Shown: positions 35,131 to 45,614 of the stretch, piece by piece
Position numbering within the stretch: the stretch's first letter is position 1
How the letters are laid out: every line of letters begins with the position of its first letter
Assembly: GCA_905372155.1 (NCBI GenBank)
Contig: CAJPNZ010000005.1
Coordinates: 1-64,000 of the forward strand
Length of the DNA stretch: 64,000 bases
Origin: Propionibacteriaceae bacterium
GTDB lineage: Bacteria; Actinomycetota; Actinomycetes; Propionibacteriales; Propionibacteriaceae
Direction: 5' to 3'
Translations under genes and position numbers: made by a program
Notes under the pieces: model-generated
Databases searched by the model: none
What the model was told of the DNA's origin: nothing
What the model saw: only the letters and a program-made list of their open reading frames with translations

Positions 35131-36141
35131 ATGATTGATTCCCTGCCCCAGCCCCGCACCACCGACCCGGCCTCCGTGCCCGCCCTTCGCTGGGGCGTGA
35201 TCGGAACCGGATGGATCGCCGACCAGTTCGTCACCACGGTGACCCGGAACACCTCCCAGCGCGTTGTCGCCGTCGGCTCCCGCTCCCCGGAACGGGCACG
35301 CGAGTTCGCCGAAGGACACGGCATCGAGATGGCCTGTTGCTCCTACGAGGAACTCGTGGCCCAGGACGTGGACGTCGTCTACGTCGCTACGGGCCACCTG
35401 GATCACGCCTCCCACGCCCGGCTTGCCCTGGAGGCCGGGCGGAACGTGCTCGTCGAGAAACCCATGACCCCCACCGTCGAGGCCACGCGGGAACTGGTCG
35501 AGCTGGCCCGCGACAAGGGCCTGTTCTGCATGGAGGCGGTGTGGTCGCTGGCCCTGCCTCGCTTCGACGTGGTCCGGCAGGTGCTCGCGGCGGATCTGCT
35601 GGGCAGGATCGAGGCCGTCACCGTGGACATGGGCGAGTACCTGGTGGATCACCGCCGCGCCATGGACCCGGCCCAGGGTGGCGGGGCCATGAACGATCTC
35701 GGGATCTATCCGCTGATGTTCGCCGACTGGGTCCTGCCCGGGGTCGATGTGGTGGCGGCCGCCGGTCCCCGGCACGCGACGGGCGCCGTCGGGCAGTTCA
35801 TGGCCCTGCTGGGGGACGGCGAGGGGCGCCAGGCGAGTGTGTTCGCCTCGATGCTGACCGACACCCCGAGCGTCGCCGTCATCGGGGGCAGCGAAGCGAC
35901 CCTGGTGCTCGACGGCCCGTTCTACCGCCCGGGGCCCGTCGAGGTGAGGTTCCGGGATGGCCGGGTGCTGTCCTGGGACGAGCCGCGCATCCACCACGAG
36001 GGCCTCTTCCACGAGGCCATGGAGGTGGCTCGCTGCATCACAGCGGGGCTCACCGAGTCCCCGCTGCGTCCGCTGGAGGCCACCATCGCCACCGTCGAAC
36101 TGATGGAACGGGCCCGCGCCCTGATGAACGATCCCGCCTGA
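35131..36141 (+). CDS. Gfo/Idh/MocA-family oxidoreductase
   Basis: This 336-residue NAD(P)-dependent sugar or polyol dehydrogenase has a Rossmann N-terminus (WGVIGTGWIADQF) and the VEKPMTPT motif, whose lysine is catalytic in the family. The C-terminal domain includes GGGAMNDLGIYPL. I chose the ATG at 35131; an in-frame TTG at 35101 is less likely. It stands alone, so the substrate is unknown. Confidence 0.85.
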   Translation: MIDSLPQPRTTDPASVPALRWGVIGTGWIADQFVTTVTRNTSQRVVAVGSRSPERAREFAEGHGIEMACCSYEELVAQDVDVVYVATGHLDHASHARLALEAGRNVLVEKPMTPTVEATRELVELARDKGLFCMEAVWSLALPRFDVVRQVLAADLLGRIEAVTVDMGEYLVDHRRAMDPAQGGGAMNDLGIYPLMFADWVLPGVDVVAAAGPRHATGAVGQFMALLGDGEGRQASVFASMLTDTPSVAVIGGSEATLVLDGPFYRPGPVEVRFRDGRVLSWDEPRIHHEGLFHEAMEVARCITAGLTESPLRPLEATIATVELMERARALMNDPA

Positions 36142-36144
36142 GAC

Positions 36145-36951
36145 TCACCCCCGCTGGGGCACGCGGGTCCCTACCCGCATGTCCCAGCGCCCCTCGGGGG
36201 CGGGGCCGCCCCTGAGTTCGGCGACGACCGCGGTGATCGCGTCCATGATCGCGACGCTGGCCCGTTCCACGTCCTCCTTCGCGGGCTCCTCCCCCACCGG
36301 GAAGGCGCTGAGGTCCACGGGCGGCCCTGCCTGCACCATCACGGGGCGCCTGCGCAGGGAGAACAGCCGGTGAAGTTCCAGCTTCTTCCGGCCCAGGAGG
36401 GCGTCTGTACCGACCTGGCATACCGGGATCACCGGCACCCCGGTCGTGAGCGCCAGGCGGGCGGCACCCGGGCGCCCGGTCATGGGCCAGCCATCGGGAT
36501 CGGCCGTTATGGTGCCCTCGGGGAAGATCGCGACGCATTCCCCCGCTTCCAGGGCTTCGCGGGCGTGCACGAGCGAGTCCTTGGCCCGTTCGGAGTGGCG
36601 TATGACGGGGATCTGACGGCACTCGCGCGCGAACCAGCCGACCACCGGCACCTTCCAGATCTCGGACTTGCCCAGGTAGCGGGGCCAGCGCCCGGACCAG
36701 ACGAGGAACTCGCCGGTCGTGGGGACGTCGAAGTTCGAGAGGTGATTGGATACCACCAGTACCCCGCCGGGCGGGACGTTCTCCTGCCCCCGCCAGGTTC
36801 GCCGGACCAAGCCACCCATCACCAGGTGAACCAGCCGCGCCAGGAAACGGTAGGCGCGGGGCGCCGTTTCTTGGTTCGCCTCACGCAGAGAGCGTTGCCA
36901 GGGACGTTTTTCGACTTCCACGGAGCAGGAGAATACCGTCGGGATCGTCAC
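36145..36951 (-). CDS. 1-acyl-glycerol-3-phosphate acyltransferase family
   Basis: This 268-residue PlsC-type acyltransferase has the catalytic motif NHLSNFD (NHx4D), the substrate motif FPEGT, and a hydrophobic segment VVGWF between them. It would acylate lysophosphatidic acid or a related lipid at the membrane. It lies 18 bp upstream of leuD on the same strand but is probably functionally unrelated. It ends 3 bp from the convergent oxidoreductase gene. Confidence 0.88.
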   Translation of the reverse strand: MTIPTVFSCSVEVEKRPWQRSLREANQETAPRAYRFLARLVHLVMGGLVRRTWRGQENVPPGGVLVVSNHLSNFDVPTTGEFLVWSGRWPRYLGKSEIWKVPVVGWFARECRQIPVIRHSERAKDSLVHAREALEAGECVAIFPEGTITADPDGWPMTGRPGAARLALTTGVPVIPVCQVGTDALLGRKKLELHRLFSLRRRPVMVQAGPPVDLSAFPVGEEPAKEDVERASVAIMDAITAVVAELRGGPAPEGRWDMRVGTRVPQRG

Positions 36952-36969
36952 CCGTCCGAGCGGCGGTCC

Positions 36970-37584
36970 TCAGGAGACGGTGTCCGCGGTCCGCACGGGC
37001 AGGGTCTTCGGTTTGAACCCCGGGCGGGTCGCCTCGTACGCCCCGATCTCGTCGTCGTGCTGCAGGGTCATGGAGATGTCGTCCAAGCCGTTCAGCAGAC
37101 GGTACTTGGTGTACTCGTCGATCTCGAACCCGATCACGAGATCCCCGCGGGTCATGGTCTGCTCCGGCAGGTCCACCGTCACCGGCTCCTCGGGGGCGGC
37201 CTCGATGGCGTCCCAGAGCCTGTCCCGGTCCTCCTCCGTGACGAGGGCCACGAGCAACCCTGCCTTGCCCGAGTTGGAACGGAAGATGTCACCGAACCGG
37301 GTTCCCACGATCACCTTGAAGCCGTAGTTCTGCAGCGCCCAGACGGCGTGTTCCCGCGACGAACCGGTCCCGAAGTCGGGTCCGGGCACCAGGATGGTCC
37401 CGTCCGTGAAGGGCTCACGGTTGAGCACGAAATCGGGGTCGCTGCGCCAGCCCGCGAACAGCCCATCCTCGAAACCGGTTCGGGTGATGCGCTTGAGGTA
37501 GACGGCGGGAATGATCTGGTCGGTGTCGACGTTGCTGCGGCGCAGCGGAACGGCGATCCCGGTGTGGGTGGAGAAGGCGTCCAT
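36970..37584 (-). CDS. leuD: 3-isopropylmalate dehydratase small subunit
   Basis: This 204-residue LeuD forms the isomerase with LeuC. Conserved segments are NVDTDQIIPA and GSSREHAVWAL, the substrate-binding swivel domain. It follows leuC by 3 bp. Confidence 0.96.
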   Translation of the reverse strand: MDAFSTHTGIAVPLRRSNVDTDQIIPAVYLKRITRTGFEDGLFAGWRSDPDFVLNREPFTDGTILVPGPDFGTGSSREHAVWALQNYGFKVIVGTRFGDIFRSNSGKAGLLVALVTEEDRDRLWDAIEAAPEEPVTVDLPEQTMTRGDLVIGFEIDEYTKYRLLNGLDDISMTLQHDDEIGAYEATRPGFKPKTLPVRTADTVS

Positions 37585-37587
37585 GTC

Positions 37588-39000
<1,413 letters not shown>

Positions 39001-39092
39001 GCTTCCTCATTACGATTGGTCGCAGGACAGGGCCTGCCAGATGGCGACACTCTATCTTGCATGTCCAACATCCGAAACGATAATCTCGGAAT
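39001..39092. promoter_or_regulatory. leuCD / IclR divergent promoter region
   Basis: This 92-bp region separates leuC and the IclR regulator and must hold both promoters. By analogy with LtbR and NdgR in other actinobacteria, the regulator should bind here, but I cannot define its operator from sequence alone. Confidence 0.6.
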
Positions 39093-39815
39093 ATGGACGA
39101 AGGAAGCGGAGTTGGAGTTCTCGACAAGGCGGCGGCTGTGCTGACCGCCTTGGAAAACAGCCCTCTGACACTCGCGGGCCTGGTGGGTGCCACCGGTTTG
39201 GCGCGACCTACGGCACACCGACTGGCCGTGGCCCTGGAACACCATCGCCTGGTCACCCGGGACCTCCAGGGACGTTTCGTTCTGGGACCACGCCTCGCGG
39301 AGCTGGCCAGCTCCGCTGCGGAGGATCCCTTGCTGACCACCGCGGGCCCCATCCTCACCCGGCTGCGCGACATCACCGGCGAATCGGCCCAGTTGTTTCG
39401 CCGCCAAGGTGATTTCCGGATCTGCTCCGCCGCTGTGGAACGTCCTTCGGGTCTGCGGGACACCGTTCCCCTCGGGGCGCAGCTGTCCATGACCGCGGGT
39501 TCTGCCGCGCAGGTGTTGTTGGCCTGGGAGGAACCCGAGAACCTGCCGCGCCTGCTCAAGGAAGCCACGTTCACGGTGTTGTCGTTGCAGCAGGTTCGCC
39601 GTCGCGGATGGGCGCAGTCGGTTGCCGAACGCGAGCCGGGGGTGGCCTCGGTCTCGGCCCCGGTACTTTCCCCCTCCGGGAAGATCATCGCGGCCGTCAG
39701 CGTCTCCGGTCCCATCGAACGCCTGACCCGGCAGCCGGGACGGCTTCACGCCCCGGCCGTGATGGCCGCTGCCGAACGCCTGAGTGAGGTGTTGCGCCGC
39801 AACGGCACCGAATGA
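39093..39815 (+). CDS. IclR-family regulator, LtbR/NdgR-like
   Basis: This 240-residue regulator has an N-terminal winged helix (LAGLVGATGLARPTAHRLAV) and an IclR effector domain. Its position, divergent from leuCD, matches LtbR of Corynebacterium and NdgR of Streptomyces, which repress leuCD and leuB in response to leucine. I rest the specific name on this position and the small size; the DNA target is not shown. Confidence 0.85.
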   Translation: MDEGSGVGVLDKAAAVLTALENSPLTLAGLVGATGLARPTAHRLAVALEHHRLVTRDLQGRFVLGPRLAELASSAAEDPLLTTAGPILTRLRDITGESAQLFRRQGDFRICSAAVERPSGLRDTVPLGAQLSMTAGSAAQVLLAWEEPENLPRLLKEATFTVLSLQQVRRRGWAQSVAEREPGVASVSAPVLSPSGKIIAAVSVSGPIERLTRQPGRLHAPAVMAAAERLSEVLRRNGTE

Positions 39816-39830
39816 CCGGTGAACGAGCAC

Positions 39831-40598
39831 CTACTGCGAGACCACGGGCCGGCGCCGCACCACCAGAACCGTCACGACGACCATGACGGCCGTCAGACCT
39901 GTCGCCGAACAGACCAGCGGAAGCACTTCATCCAGGCTCTGTCCGCCGCTCGTCGATACGGCGGCGGATCCCAGGAGCACGGTCCGGGTGATGACGGCCT
40001 GCGGGATCAGGAGGTCCAGCGGTCCCGTCCCGGTTCCCGAGGCGGCGCTGGCGAAACCGATCATGCATCCGGCCAGGCAGATGGCCACGGGGACGGCGAA
40101 GGATCTCATCAGCATCGACATCAACGATTGCAGCAGCACCAGCGGCACGGACACGGGAACACAGAGCGCCGCGGCAACGAGGAAGGATGGTGGCGGCGCG
40201 CCCCGGAGCCCCAGCAGCAGCCCGATCCCCCAACTGAGCCCGACGAACGCCAGTTGAACGAGGACCACCAGCAGCAGGATCACCACGGACTTCATCAGCA
40301 CCAGCGAAACGGGCGATCGTCCCGTGGCCAGAACGCGGTTCCACGAGCTGCTCCGATGCTCCGGACGCCACACCGCGGCGCCCAGGAGCGCAACCCCGGT
40401 GGAGAAGAACATCATCCCGTAGAACAGGGTGATCTGCCCGGTAAGGACATTCCAGCCCGTCTCCAGGGCTCCGTTGGTCGTCTGGAGCCAGTAGTTGGCT
40501 CCGCCCGAGGCAACCGCAAGCAATGGCAGAAGCGCCACGACCCACCACACCATGGAGCGGCGGAGCTTCATTCCTTCGGCGGCAAACATCACCGTCAC
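39831..40598 (-). CDS. ABC-2 type permease subunit 2
   Basis: This 255-residue membrane protein has six hydrophobic segments, like LanE/LanG or BcrB-type subunits. It is the last gene of a three-gene operon, overlapping the previous permease by 4 bp. It would form the channel of an exporter for a peptide or lipid, with the ATPase at 41347. Confidence 0.75.
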   Translation of the reverse strand: MTVMFAAEGMKLRRSMVWWVVALLPLLAVASGGANYWLQTTNGALETGWNVLTGQITLFYGMMFFSTGVALLGAAVWRPEHRSSSWNRVLATGRSPVSLVLMKSVVILLLVVLVQLAFVGLSWGIGLLLGLRGAPPPSFLVAAALCVPVSVPLVLLQSLMSMLMRSFAVPVAICLAGCMIGFASAASGTGTGPLDLLIPQAVITRTVLLGSAAVSTSGGQSLDEVLPLVCSATGLTAVMVVVTVLVVRRRPVVSQ

Positions 40599-41350
40599 CT
40601 CTCAACCCGGTCGAGTCGCTTCGTGCACCAGACAAAAGCCGCCGCCCCGAACAGGACCAGACCGGCCAGCCATGGCCACGGCGGCAGGACGGGAACGAGC
40701 CCGTCCGATCCGGCAGCCATCGTCACCGGGGTGATCACGGCGTAGTAGCCCCAAGGAATGACACGGGCAACACTCGGCACGAGAAACATGTAGAGCGCGA
40801 TGAAACCGCCGACCAGTCCGGTACCGACACCAACGAGCTGATTCCCACGGATCGCGGAGAGCCAGATGTGAAAGGCGAGGAGGACCATGTCGACCAGAAT
40901 CAGCGACACCACGTACCAGGACCACATCGGGACGTCGAGGGGCACACGGATGCCGGTCACCAACCCCAGCGCCACAACAACCCCGGTCTGCACGAGGATC
41001 GCCGGGATCACCACCACCACGAGGGCGAAGAACTTCATCCGGCACAACGTCCCGGGGGTTCTACCCGTGGTGGCGTTCAGGAACCAGCCCCCCGAGGAGT
41101 GTTCGATGTCGGTCTGACGGGATGCCAGCACCGCCACGAGAATGGGATGGATGAGAGCATTCGCGAATGCGAAATTGAGAAGTGGTTGACCCCAGGGCAA
41201 CTCGTGGGGATCGTTGAGCCGGGAAACAGCCCCCGGAGCAAACAGGGAAAGAGCGACGATCGGGATCGCGGCAGCCAACAGAACCAACGTCAGGGGCATC
41301 ACGTGCAGTCTCCGCATCTTCGTCATCTCCAAACGGATCCCGCCCATCAC
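40595..41350 (-). CDS. ABC-2 type permease subunit 1
   Basis: This 251-residue membrane protein has about six hydrophobic helices and a conserved-looking SRQTDIEHSSGGWFLNATTG loop after the second, seen in lantibiotic-immunity permeases. It overlaps the ATPase gene by 4 bp and the second permease by 4 bp, so the three are translated together. Confidence 0.78.
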   Translation of the reverse strand: MMGGIRLEMTKMRRLHVMPLTLVLLAAAIPIVALSLFAPGAVSRLNDPHELPWGQPLLNFAFANALIHPILVAVLASRQTDIEHSSGGWFLNATTGRTPGTLCRMKFFALVVVVIPAILVQTGVVVALGLVTGIRVPLDVPMWSWYVVSLILVDMVLLAFHIWLSAIRGNQLVGVGTGLVGGFIALYMFLVPSVARVIPWGYYAVITPVTMAAGSDGLVPVLPPWPWLAGLVLFGAAAFVWCTKRLDRVER

Positions 41351-42261
41351 AAGGCCTCCGCCCCACCGGTCAGGTCCATGAAGACCTCCTCCAGCGACTG
41401 CTGGATGCGACGAACCTCATGAATGGGGATCCCCGCCTGTACCAGTCGCACGATCAATCGGGCGGCGTCTTCCTGACCGCAACCCTGCACCCTGATCCCG
41501 TTCCTCTCCCGGCGGCAGCCCCTGACCAGATTGGCTGCAGCATCGGCCTGCGGTGTCACCACGAGCAGATCCGGAATGGACCGTTCGAACAGTTCCTCCC
41601 TGCTTCCCTGGAAAACCAGCCGCCCCTGTGAAAGGACACCCAACACGTCCGCCATCCTGTCGATCTCGGCGAGGAGGTGACTGGAGATCATGACCGTGAC
41701 CCCTCCGGAGGCCAGGTGGATCATCAGTTCCCTGATCTCCTCGATGCCAGCAGGGTCCAGTCCGTTGGTGGGTTCGTCGAGGATCAGCAGTTCTGGCTCC
41801 CGCGCCAGGGCCATCGCTATTCCGAGGCGCTGTTTCATCCCCAGCGAATAGGTTCGTTGCAGCCGGTCCCGGTGGTCGGTCAGACGCACCAGTTCGAGTG
41901 CCCTGTCAATCCGGGTGGTCTCCAGGTTCAGCAGCCGGGCCAGGAGCCTCATGTTCTCTGCCCCCGTGAGATGACCGTATCCGGGTGGGTGCTCGATCAT
42001 CGATCCGATCCGGGGCATGAGCCGTGCCCGGGCCTCGCCCCACGGGTCCTCCCCGAGCAGGGAAATCTGTCCCGCGCTCGGGTGGAGCAGCCCCAGGAGC
42101 ATCTTCATGGTGGTTGATTTCCCGGATCCGTTGGGCCCCAGGAAACCGTAGACGCCCCCTCGGGGAATGGCCAGGTCCAGACCGTCCACGACAGTGCGTT
42201 TCCCGAAATTCTTCGTCAAACCCTTGGTCCTCACGGCCAGGTCGGCGTCTCGTAACTCCAT
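41347..42261 (-). CDS. ABC exporter ATPase, BcrA/LanF-like
   Basis: This 304-residue ATPase has Walker A GPNGSGKS, signature YSLGMKQR (a common variant in BcrA/LanF types), Walker B LLILDEPTNGLDP and switch His in SSHLL. With two permease genes it resembles LanFEG or BcrAB self-protection exporters against bacitracin or lantibiotics. The two-component genes directly divergent from it fit detection of such an agent. No peptide biosynthesis gene is nearby. Confidence 0.88.
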   Translation of the reverse strand: MELRDADLAVRTKGLTKNFGKRTVVDGLDLAIPRGGVYGFLGPNGSGKSTTMKMLLGLLHPSAGQISLLGEDPWGEARARLMPRIGSMIEHPPGYGHLTGAENMRLLARLLNLETTRIDRALELVRLTDHRDRLQRTYSLGMKQRLGIAMALAREPELLILDEPTNGLDPAGIEEIRELMIHLASGGVTVMISSHLLAEIDRMADVLGVLSQGRLVFQGSREELFERSIPDLLVVTPQADAAANLVRGCRRERNGIRVQGCGQEDAARLIVRLVQAGIPIHEVRRIQQSLEEVFMDLTGGAEAL

Positions 42262-42380
42262 GGCGCCAGTTTCGGGATCCGAGGACCGGAAAACGTCATG
42301 CCGGAGGATGGTTCCGGCACGGTTGACACCTCATACCCGGGGATGATGAAACCGGAACGGAACGCCCGTAGGTTTTTCCC

Positions 42381-43595
42381 ATGCCCATCGCCGCATCGCG
42401 TGTCCATGCGTTTCTGCCGAAACCGGTGGATGCCGTCGTCGCTGCACTCGTGCTCTGGCTGGGCGCAGTGGCGCCCGGGGTCTCCGGCCTGCCGTACTCG
42501 GAAGTGATCTACCCGCTGCTCCTGGTCGCGTGTGGAACCGCCCTGGCCTGGCGGCAGCGGCATCCCGTGTTCTCGGTGTCGGTCATTGGCGGGGTCTTGG
42601 TCATCCATGCCGTGATGTTCAACTCCATGTCGTTGCTGGCCATGAGCTCCACCCTCCTTGCCGTGTGGACCGTTCAGTCGTGTCTGAACAGACCATTGCG
42701 GTGGGTGTTTCTCGGGTTCTTCACGGCCGGATCCGGGTTGGCCGCCGGCCTGGCCTCCGTTGCCGCGAGCCCGAGACGAGATCCGCTGGAACACGTGATC
42801 CTGGTGGGCACGGTTCTGCTCGCCGTGGCGGTGGTGGCGCTGGCCGGAGCAAACAGACGTGCCGCTAGTTCCCGGACCGAGAGGGCGCTGGAGCGGGTGG
42901 CGCTCCTGGAAGCGCAACAGGACGCTCTGCACCGCCTTGCCGCCGCGGAGGAGCGGGCGCGGTTCGCGCGAGAACTCCACGACGTCCTCGGGCACACCCT
43001 CGCGATCATCGCGGTCCAGGCAGAAGGCGCTCTTCTGATGTTGGAGCATTCCCCGGAACGTTCCCGGGAGGCGCTGCGCAACATAGCAGCCATCAGCCGT
43101 AGGGGGGTCGACGAGACGCGTGCCCTGGTCGATGTGCTCCAGAACGACGAAGGCGTGCCCACGTCCCCGGTTCCCGAACCGGAACGGGCCCCACGGAGAA
43201 CCGCTCCGGGTCTTTTCCCGGAAATCGTGATGCTGGCCGAAAGCGCCGGGCTCCCGGTCCGGGTCACGCTGGATCTCTCGCGGCAGGCCATGCCGCCCTC
43301 CCGGGAAGCGCTCGTCCTGGACACGGTCAAGGAGGCACTGGCGAATGTGGCGGGGCATGCCGGATTCGTCCCCGTCCGGTTGTCGTGCACCTTGACCGGG
43401 GCCGGTATCGTCCTCGACGTGGAGAACGGGTCAGGGTCCCGGAAAACCATCCCGGTCGATGTGTCCCACACCGGAACCGGTCTGTCCAGGTTGCGGAAAC
43501 GGGCAACGGCGCTGGGAGCGACCCTCGATGCAGGACCGGGCGATGATGGCTGGCACGTCTCGCTCACGGTTCCGCGGGAGCCGCAGGAACCGTGA
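42381..43595 (+). CDS. Sensor histidine kinase (HisKA_3 type)
   Basis: This 404-residue membrane kinase has about five to six N-terminal hydrophobic helices (about 15-165), a dimerisation helix with RELHDVLGHTLA (phosphorylated His), and an HATPase domain with N-box EALANV and GTGLSRLRKRA. It is of the NarL-partner type. Its stop overlaps the regulator start by 4 bp (GTGA). Together they probably control the divergent ABC exporter. Confidence 0.9.
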   Translation: MPIAASRVHAFLPKPVDAVVAALVLWLGAVAPGVSGLPYSEVIYPLLLVACGTALAWRQRHPVFSVSVIGGVLVIHAVMFNSMSLLAMSSTLLAVWTVQSCLNRPLRWVFLGFFTAGSGLAAGLASVAASPRRDPLEHVILVGTVLLAVAVVALAGANRRAASSRTERALERVALLEAQQDALHRLAAAEERARFARELHDVLGHTLAIIAVQAEGALLMLEHSPERSREALRNIAAISRRGVDETRALVDVLQNDEGVPTSPVPEPERAPRRTAPGLFPEIVMLAESAGLPVRVTLDLSRQAMPPSREALVLDTVKEALANVAGHAGFVPVRLSCTLTGAGIVLDVENGSGSRKTIPVDVSHTGTGLSRLRKRATALGATLDAGPGDDGWHVSLTVPREPQEP

Positions 43596-44293
43596 CGACC
43601 GTCGCGCTGGTGGACGACGAGCCGTTGTTCACGGCAGGACTCGCCATGATCATCGACTCGCAGGAAGACCTCGAGGTCATCTGGCAGGCGGACAGCGGAA
43701 CCCTGGCCCTCGAACGGCAGCAGCGGAACCCGGCCGATGTGGTTCTGATGGACATCCAGATGCCGGTCCTGGACGGCCTGGAAACCACCGCCGAGTTGAT
43801 CGCGCGTGGGCTACCGGGACGGGTGATGGTGCTGACCACCTTCGACACGGATGATCACGTGCTCCAGGCCATCGAGACCGGCGCGTCCGGTTTCCTGCTG
43901 AAGAACACGCCACCGGATCGTTTGCTGGATGCCATTCGGACAGTTGCCAGCGGCGATTCGGTGATCTCCCCGGGTCCCACCCGCAGGCTCCTGCACTCCC
44001 TGCGACGGGGACCTGCTCATGGCAGTTCACTCACACCCGTCCGGCTTCTTCCCTCCGATCGCCTCGGCCTCGAGCAAATGACCCCCAGGGAGAAGGAGGT
44101 CCTGACGCTGGTCGCGGCCGGTTTGACGAACCAGGAGATCTGTGACCGGCTCTGGCTGTCGATGCCCACGGTCAAGACCCATGTGGGCCGGTTGTTGTCG
44201 AAGACGGGATCGAGGGATCGGGTGCAGCTGGTGTTGTTCGCTCTTCGCACCGGTGTGACGGGGCTGGGGGAGATTCTGCGGGGCAGCTCGTGA
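43592..44293 (+). CDS. LuxR/NarL-type response regulator
   Basis: This 233-residue regulator starts with GTG. The receiver domain has VALVDDEPLF and VVLMDIQMP (phosphoacceptor Asp), and the C-terminal HTH has LTPREKEVLTLVAAGLTN and MPTVKTHVGRLL. It is the cognate partner of the kinase it overlaps. Confidence 0.93.
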   Translation: MTTVALVDDEPLFTAGLAMIIDSQEDLEVIWQADSGTLALERQQRNPADVVLMDIQMPVLDGLETTAELIARGLPGRVMVLTTFDTDDHVLQAIETGASGFLLKNTPPDRLLDAIRTVASGDSVISPGPTRRLLHSLRRGPAHGSSLTPVRLLPSDRLGLEQMTPREKEVLTLVAAGLTNQEICDRLWLSMPTVKTHVGRLLSKTGSRDRVQLVLFALRTGVTGLGEILRGSS

Positions 44294-44329
44294 AACGCGG
44301 GATCGGGATGGCGCTCCCCAAGCATGACA

Positions 44330-44365
44330 AAAGCCTTGGCCAAACCTGCGTCTGACCAAGGCTTT
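44330..44365 (-). terminator. Intrinsic terminator after the tRNA pair
   Basis: AAAGCCTTGG (44330-44339) and CCAAGGCTTT (44356-44365) form a perfect 10-bp stem. On the minus strand the stem ends in TTT and TTGT, so it stops transcription of the tRNAs. It may also act on the response regulator mRNA arriving from the other side. Confidence 0.8.
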
Positions 44366-44370
44366 CGTCC

Positions 44371-44446
44371 TGGTAGCCCCGACGGGATTCGAACCCGCGC
44401 TACCGCCTTGAGAGGGCGGCGTGCTAGGCCGCTACACAACGGGGCC
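44371..44446 (-). tRNA. tRNA-Glu (anticodon CTC)
   Basis: Minus strand: acceptor GGCCCCG pairs with CGGGGCT (one G-T at the end), the anticodon stem CCGCC/GGCGG encloses CTCTCAA with anticodon CTC, and the T-arm is GCGGG-TTCGAAT-CCCGT. The discriminator A and an encoded CCA (44371-44373) follow. It reads GAG. Confidence 0.93.
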
Positions 44447-44483
44447 AGGCGATGGGATGGGGCCTCCTCGGAGGCCCGCTCCG

Positions 44484-44555
44484 CAGGGGTACCTGGACTC
44501 GAACCAAGACTAACTGAACCAGAATCAGTCGGGCTGCCAATTACCCCATACCCCT
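44484..44555 (-). tRNA. tRNA-Gln (anticodon CTG)
   Basis: Minus strand: acceptor AGGGGTA pairs with TACCCCT, the anticodon stem ACTGA/TCAGT encloses TTCTGGT with anticodon CTG, and the T-arm has the GTTCGAGTC loop. The discriminator is G and no CCA is encoded (CGG follows). It reads CAG and lies 37 bp before tRNA-Glu, so the two are likely co-transcribed. Confidence 0.93.
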
Positions 44556-44619
44556 GTGCGCTCTCCCGAGCACGGTGAGAAACAGTACACGGCCCGCCTC
44601 GGGTGCGCAACTCGGTGGT

Positions 44620-45546
44620 TCACCCGTTCAGGGAGGCGAGGTTCTCCTCCAGCTCGGGGCTGATGCGGACCTCACCCGGCCTGCTGATCACCGGGTGTCC
44701 GAGGCGGGTGAGGATGGCGTCGACCACCTCGAAACGCCCGCGGCCCATGCCGTCGGAGATCTTCACCGCGATCCCGATTCCCTCGGGCAGGCCGACGGCG
44801 AGGATTCCCTCGGCGCCCACCTTCGCCACGACCCCCGGCACCTGCTCCACGAGCCTGACCACGGGATGGGAAGTACCGGAGGTGTACTCGGGGTAGCGGC
44901 GAAAGGCGTCCGCCACCAGCCTGCCGGGGCCCTTCTTCTCGGAGGCCAGGCGCGCGAAACCACGCGCCAGCCCCGGCAGGGTGGTGGCGAAGGCGGGTGC
45001 CGTACAGCCGTCTACCACCGGATCGCCGAGCACACCACAGTACTCCTCGATGACGGCCCTGATGGCCTGTTGCAGGGGATGCGACGGGTCGCGGTAGCCC
45101 TCGATGGACCAACCAGCGAGCCTGCAGGTGCGCAGCATGGCCGCGTGTTTCCCGGAGCAGTTGTGTGCCAGCGGCTCCTTCCTCCTGCCGGCGGCCAGCC
45201 AGGCCGCGAGCGACGCCGCGTCGCCGGGGAGGTCGGCGGTGTGCTGGAAATCCGACGTGCTCAGCCCGGTCATCTCGAGGATGCGAAGCGCCCCTTCCGT
45301 GTGTATGGACTGCCCGAGATGCGACGCCGCGGCCAGCGCGAGCAGTTGATTCTCGAGGTCCAGGCCGCTGCGCAGCATCGCGATGGCCTGGAACGGCTTG
45401 AGGGCCGACCTGGGTAGGGTCGGCACGGTCATGTCCCCGAGGGACAGCAGAACCCGCCCGTCCTCGCGAACCACACTGATCCTGCCCCGGTGGTGGCTCT
45501 CGGCCACCCACCCTCGGTCCACGATCCCCAGAAGCACATCCATCAT
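44620..45546 (-). CDS. L-asparaginase (thermolabile, Rhizobium type)
   Basis: This is a 308-residue member of the Rhizobium-type asparaginase II family, which hydrolyses asparagine to aspartate and ammonia. Family segments visible are RSALKPFQAI, ASHLGQ, HNCSGKHAAML (catalytic SGKH) and DGCTAPAFA. It is unrelated to the E. coli enzymes. The start is one of two adjacent ATGs at 45546 or 45543; I used the first. It has no signal peptide. Confidence 0.88.
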   Translation of the reverse strand: MMDVLLGIVDRGWVAESHHRGRISVVREDGRVLLSLGDMTVPTLPRSALKPFQAIAMLRSGLDLENQLLALAAASHLGQSIHTEGALRILEMTGLSTSDFQHTADLPGDAASLAAWLAAGRRKEPLAHNCSGKHAAMLRTCRLAGWSIEGYRDPSHPLQQAIRAVIEEYCGVLGDPVVDGCTAPAFATTLPGLARGFARLASEKKGPGRLVADAFRRYPEYTSGTSHPVVRLVEQVPGVVAKVGAEGILAVGLPEGIGIAVKISDGMGRGRFEVVDAILTRLGHPVISRPGEVRISPELEENLASLNG

Positions 45547-45614
45547 GAGGGAAGTGTAGGATGCCGCCAGCCGCGGCCGTCCTGACGGCGAACCGGGCAG
45601 GCAGCCGAAGAAAA

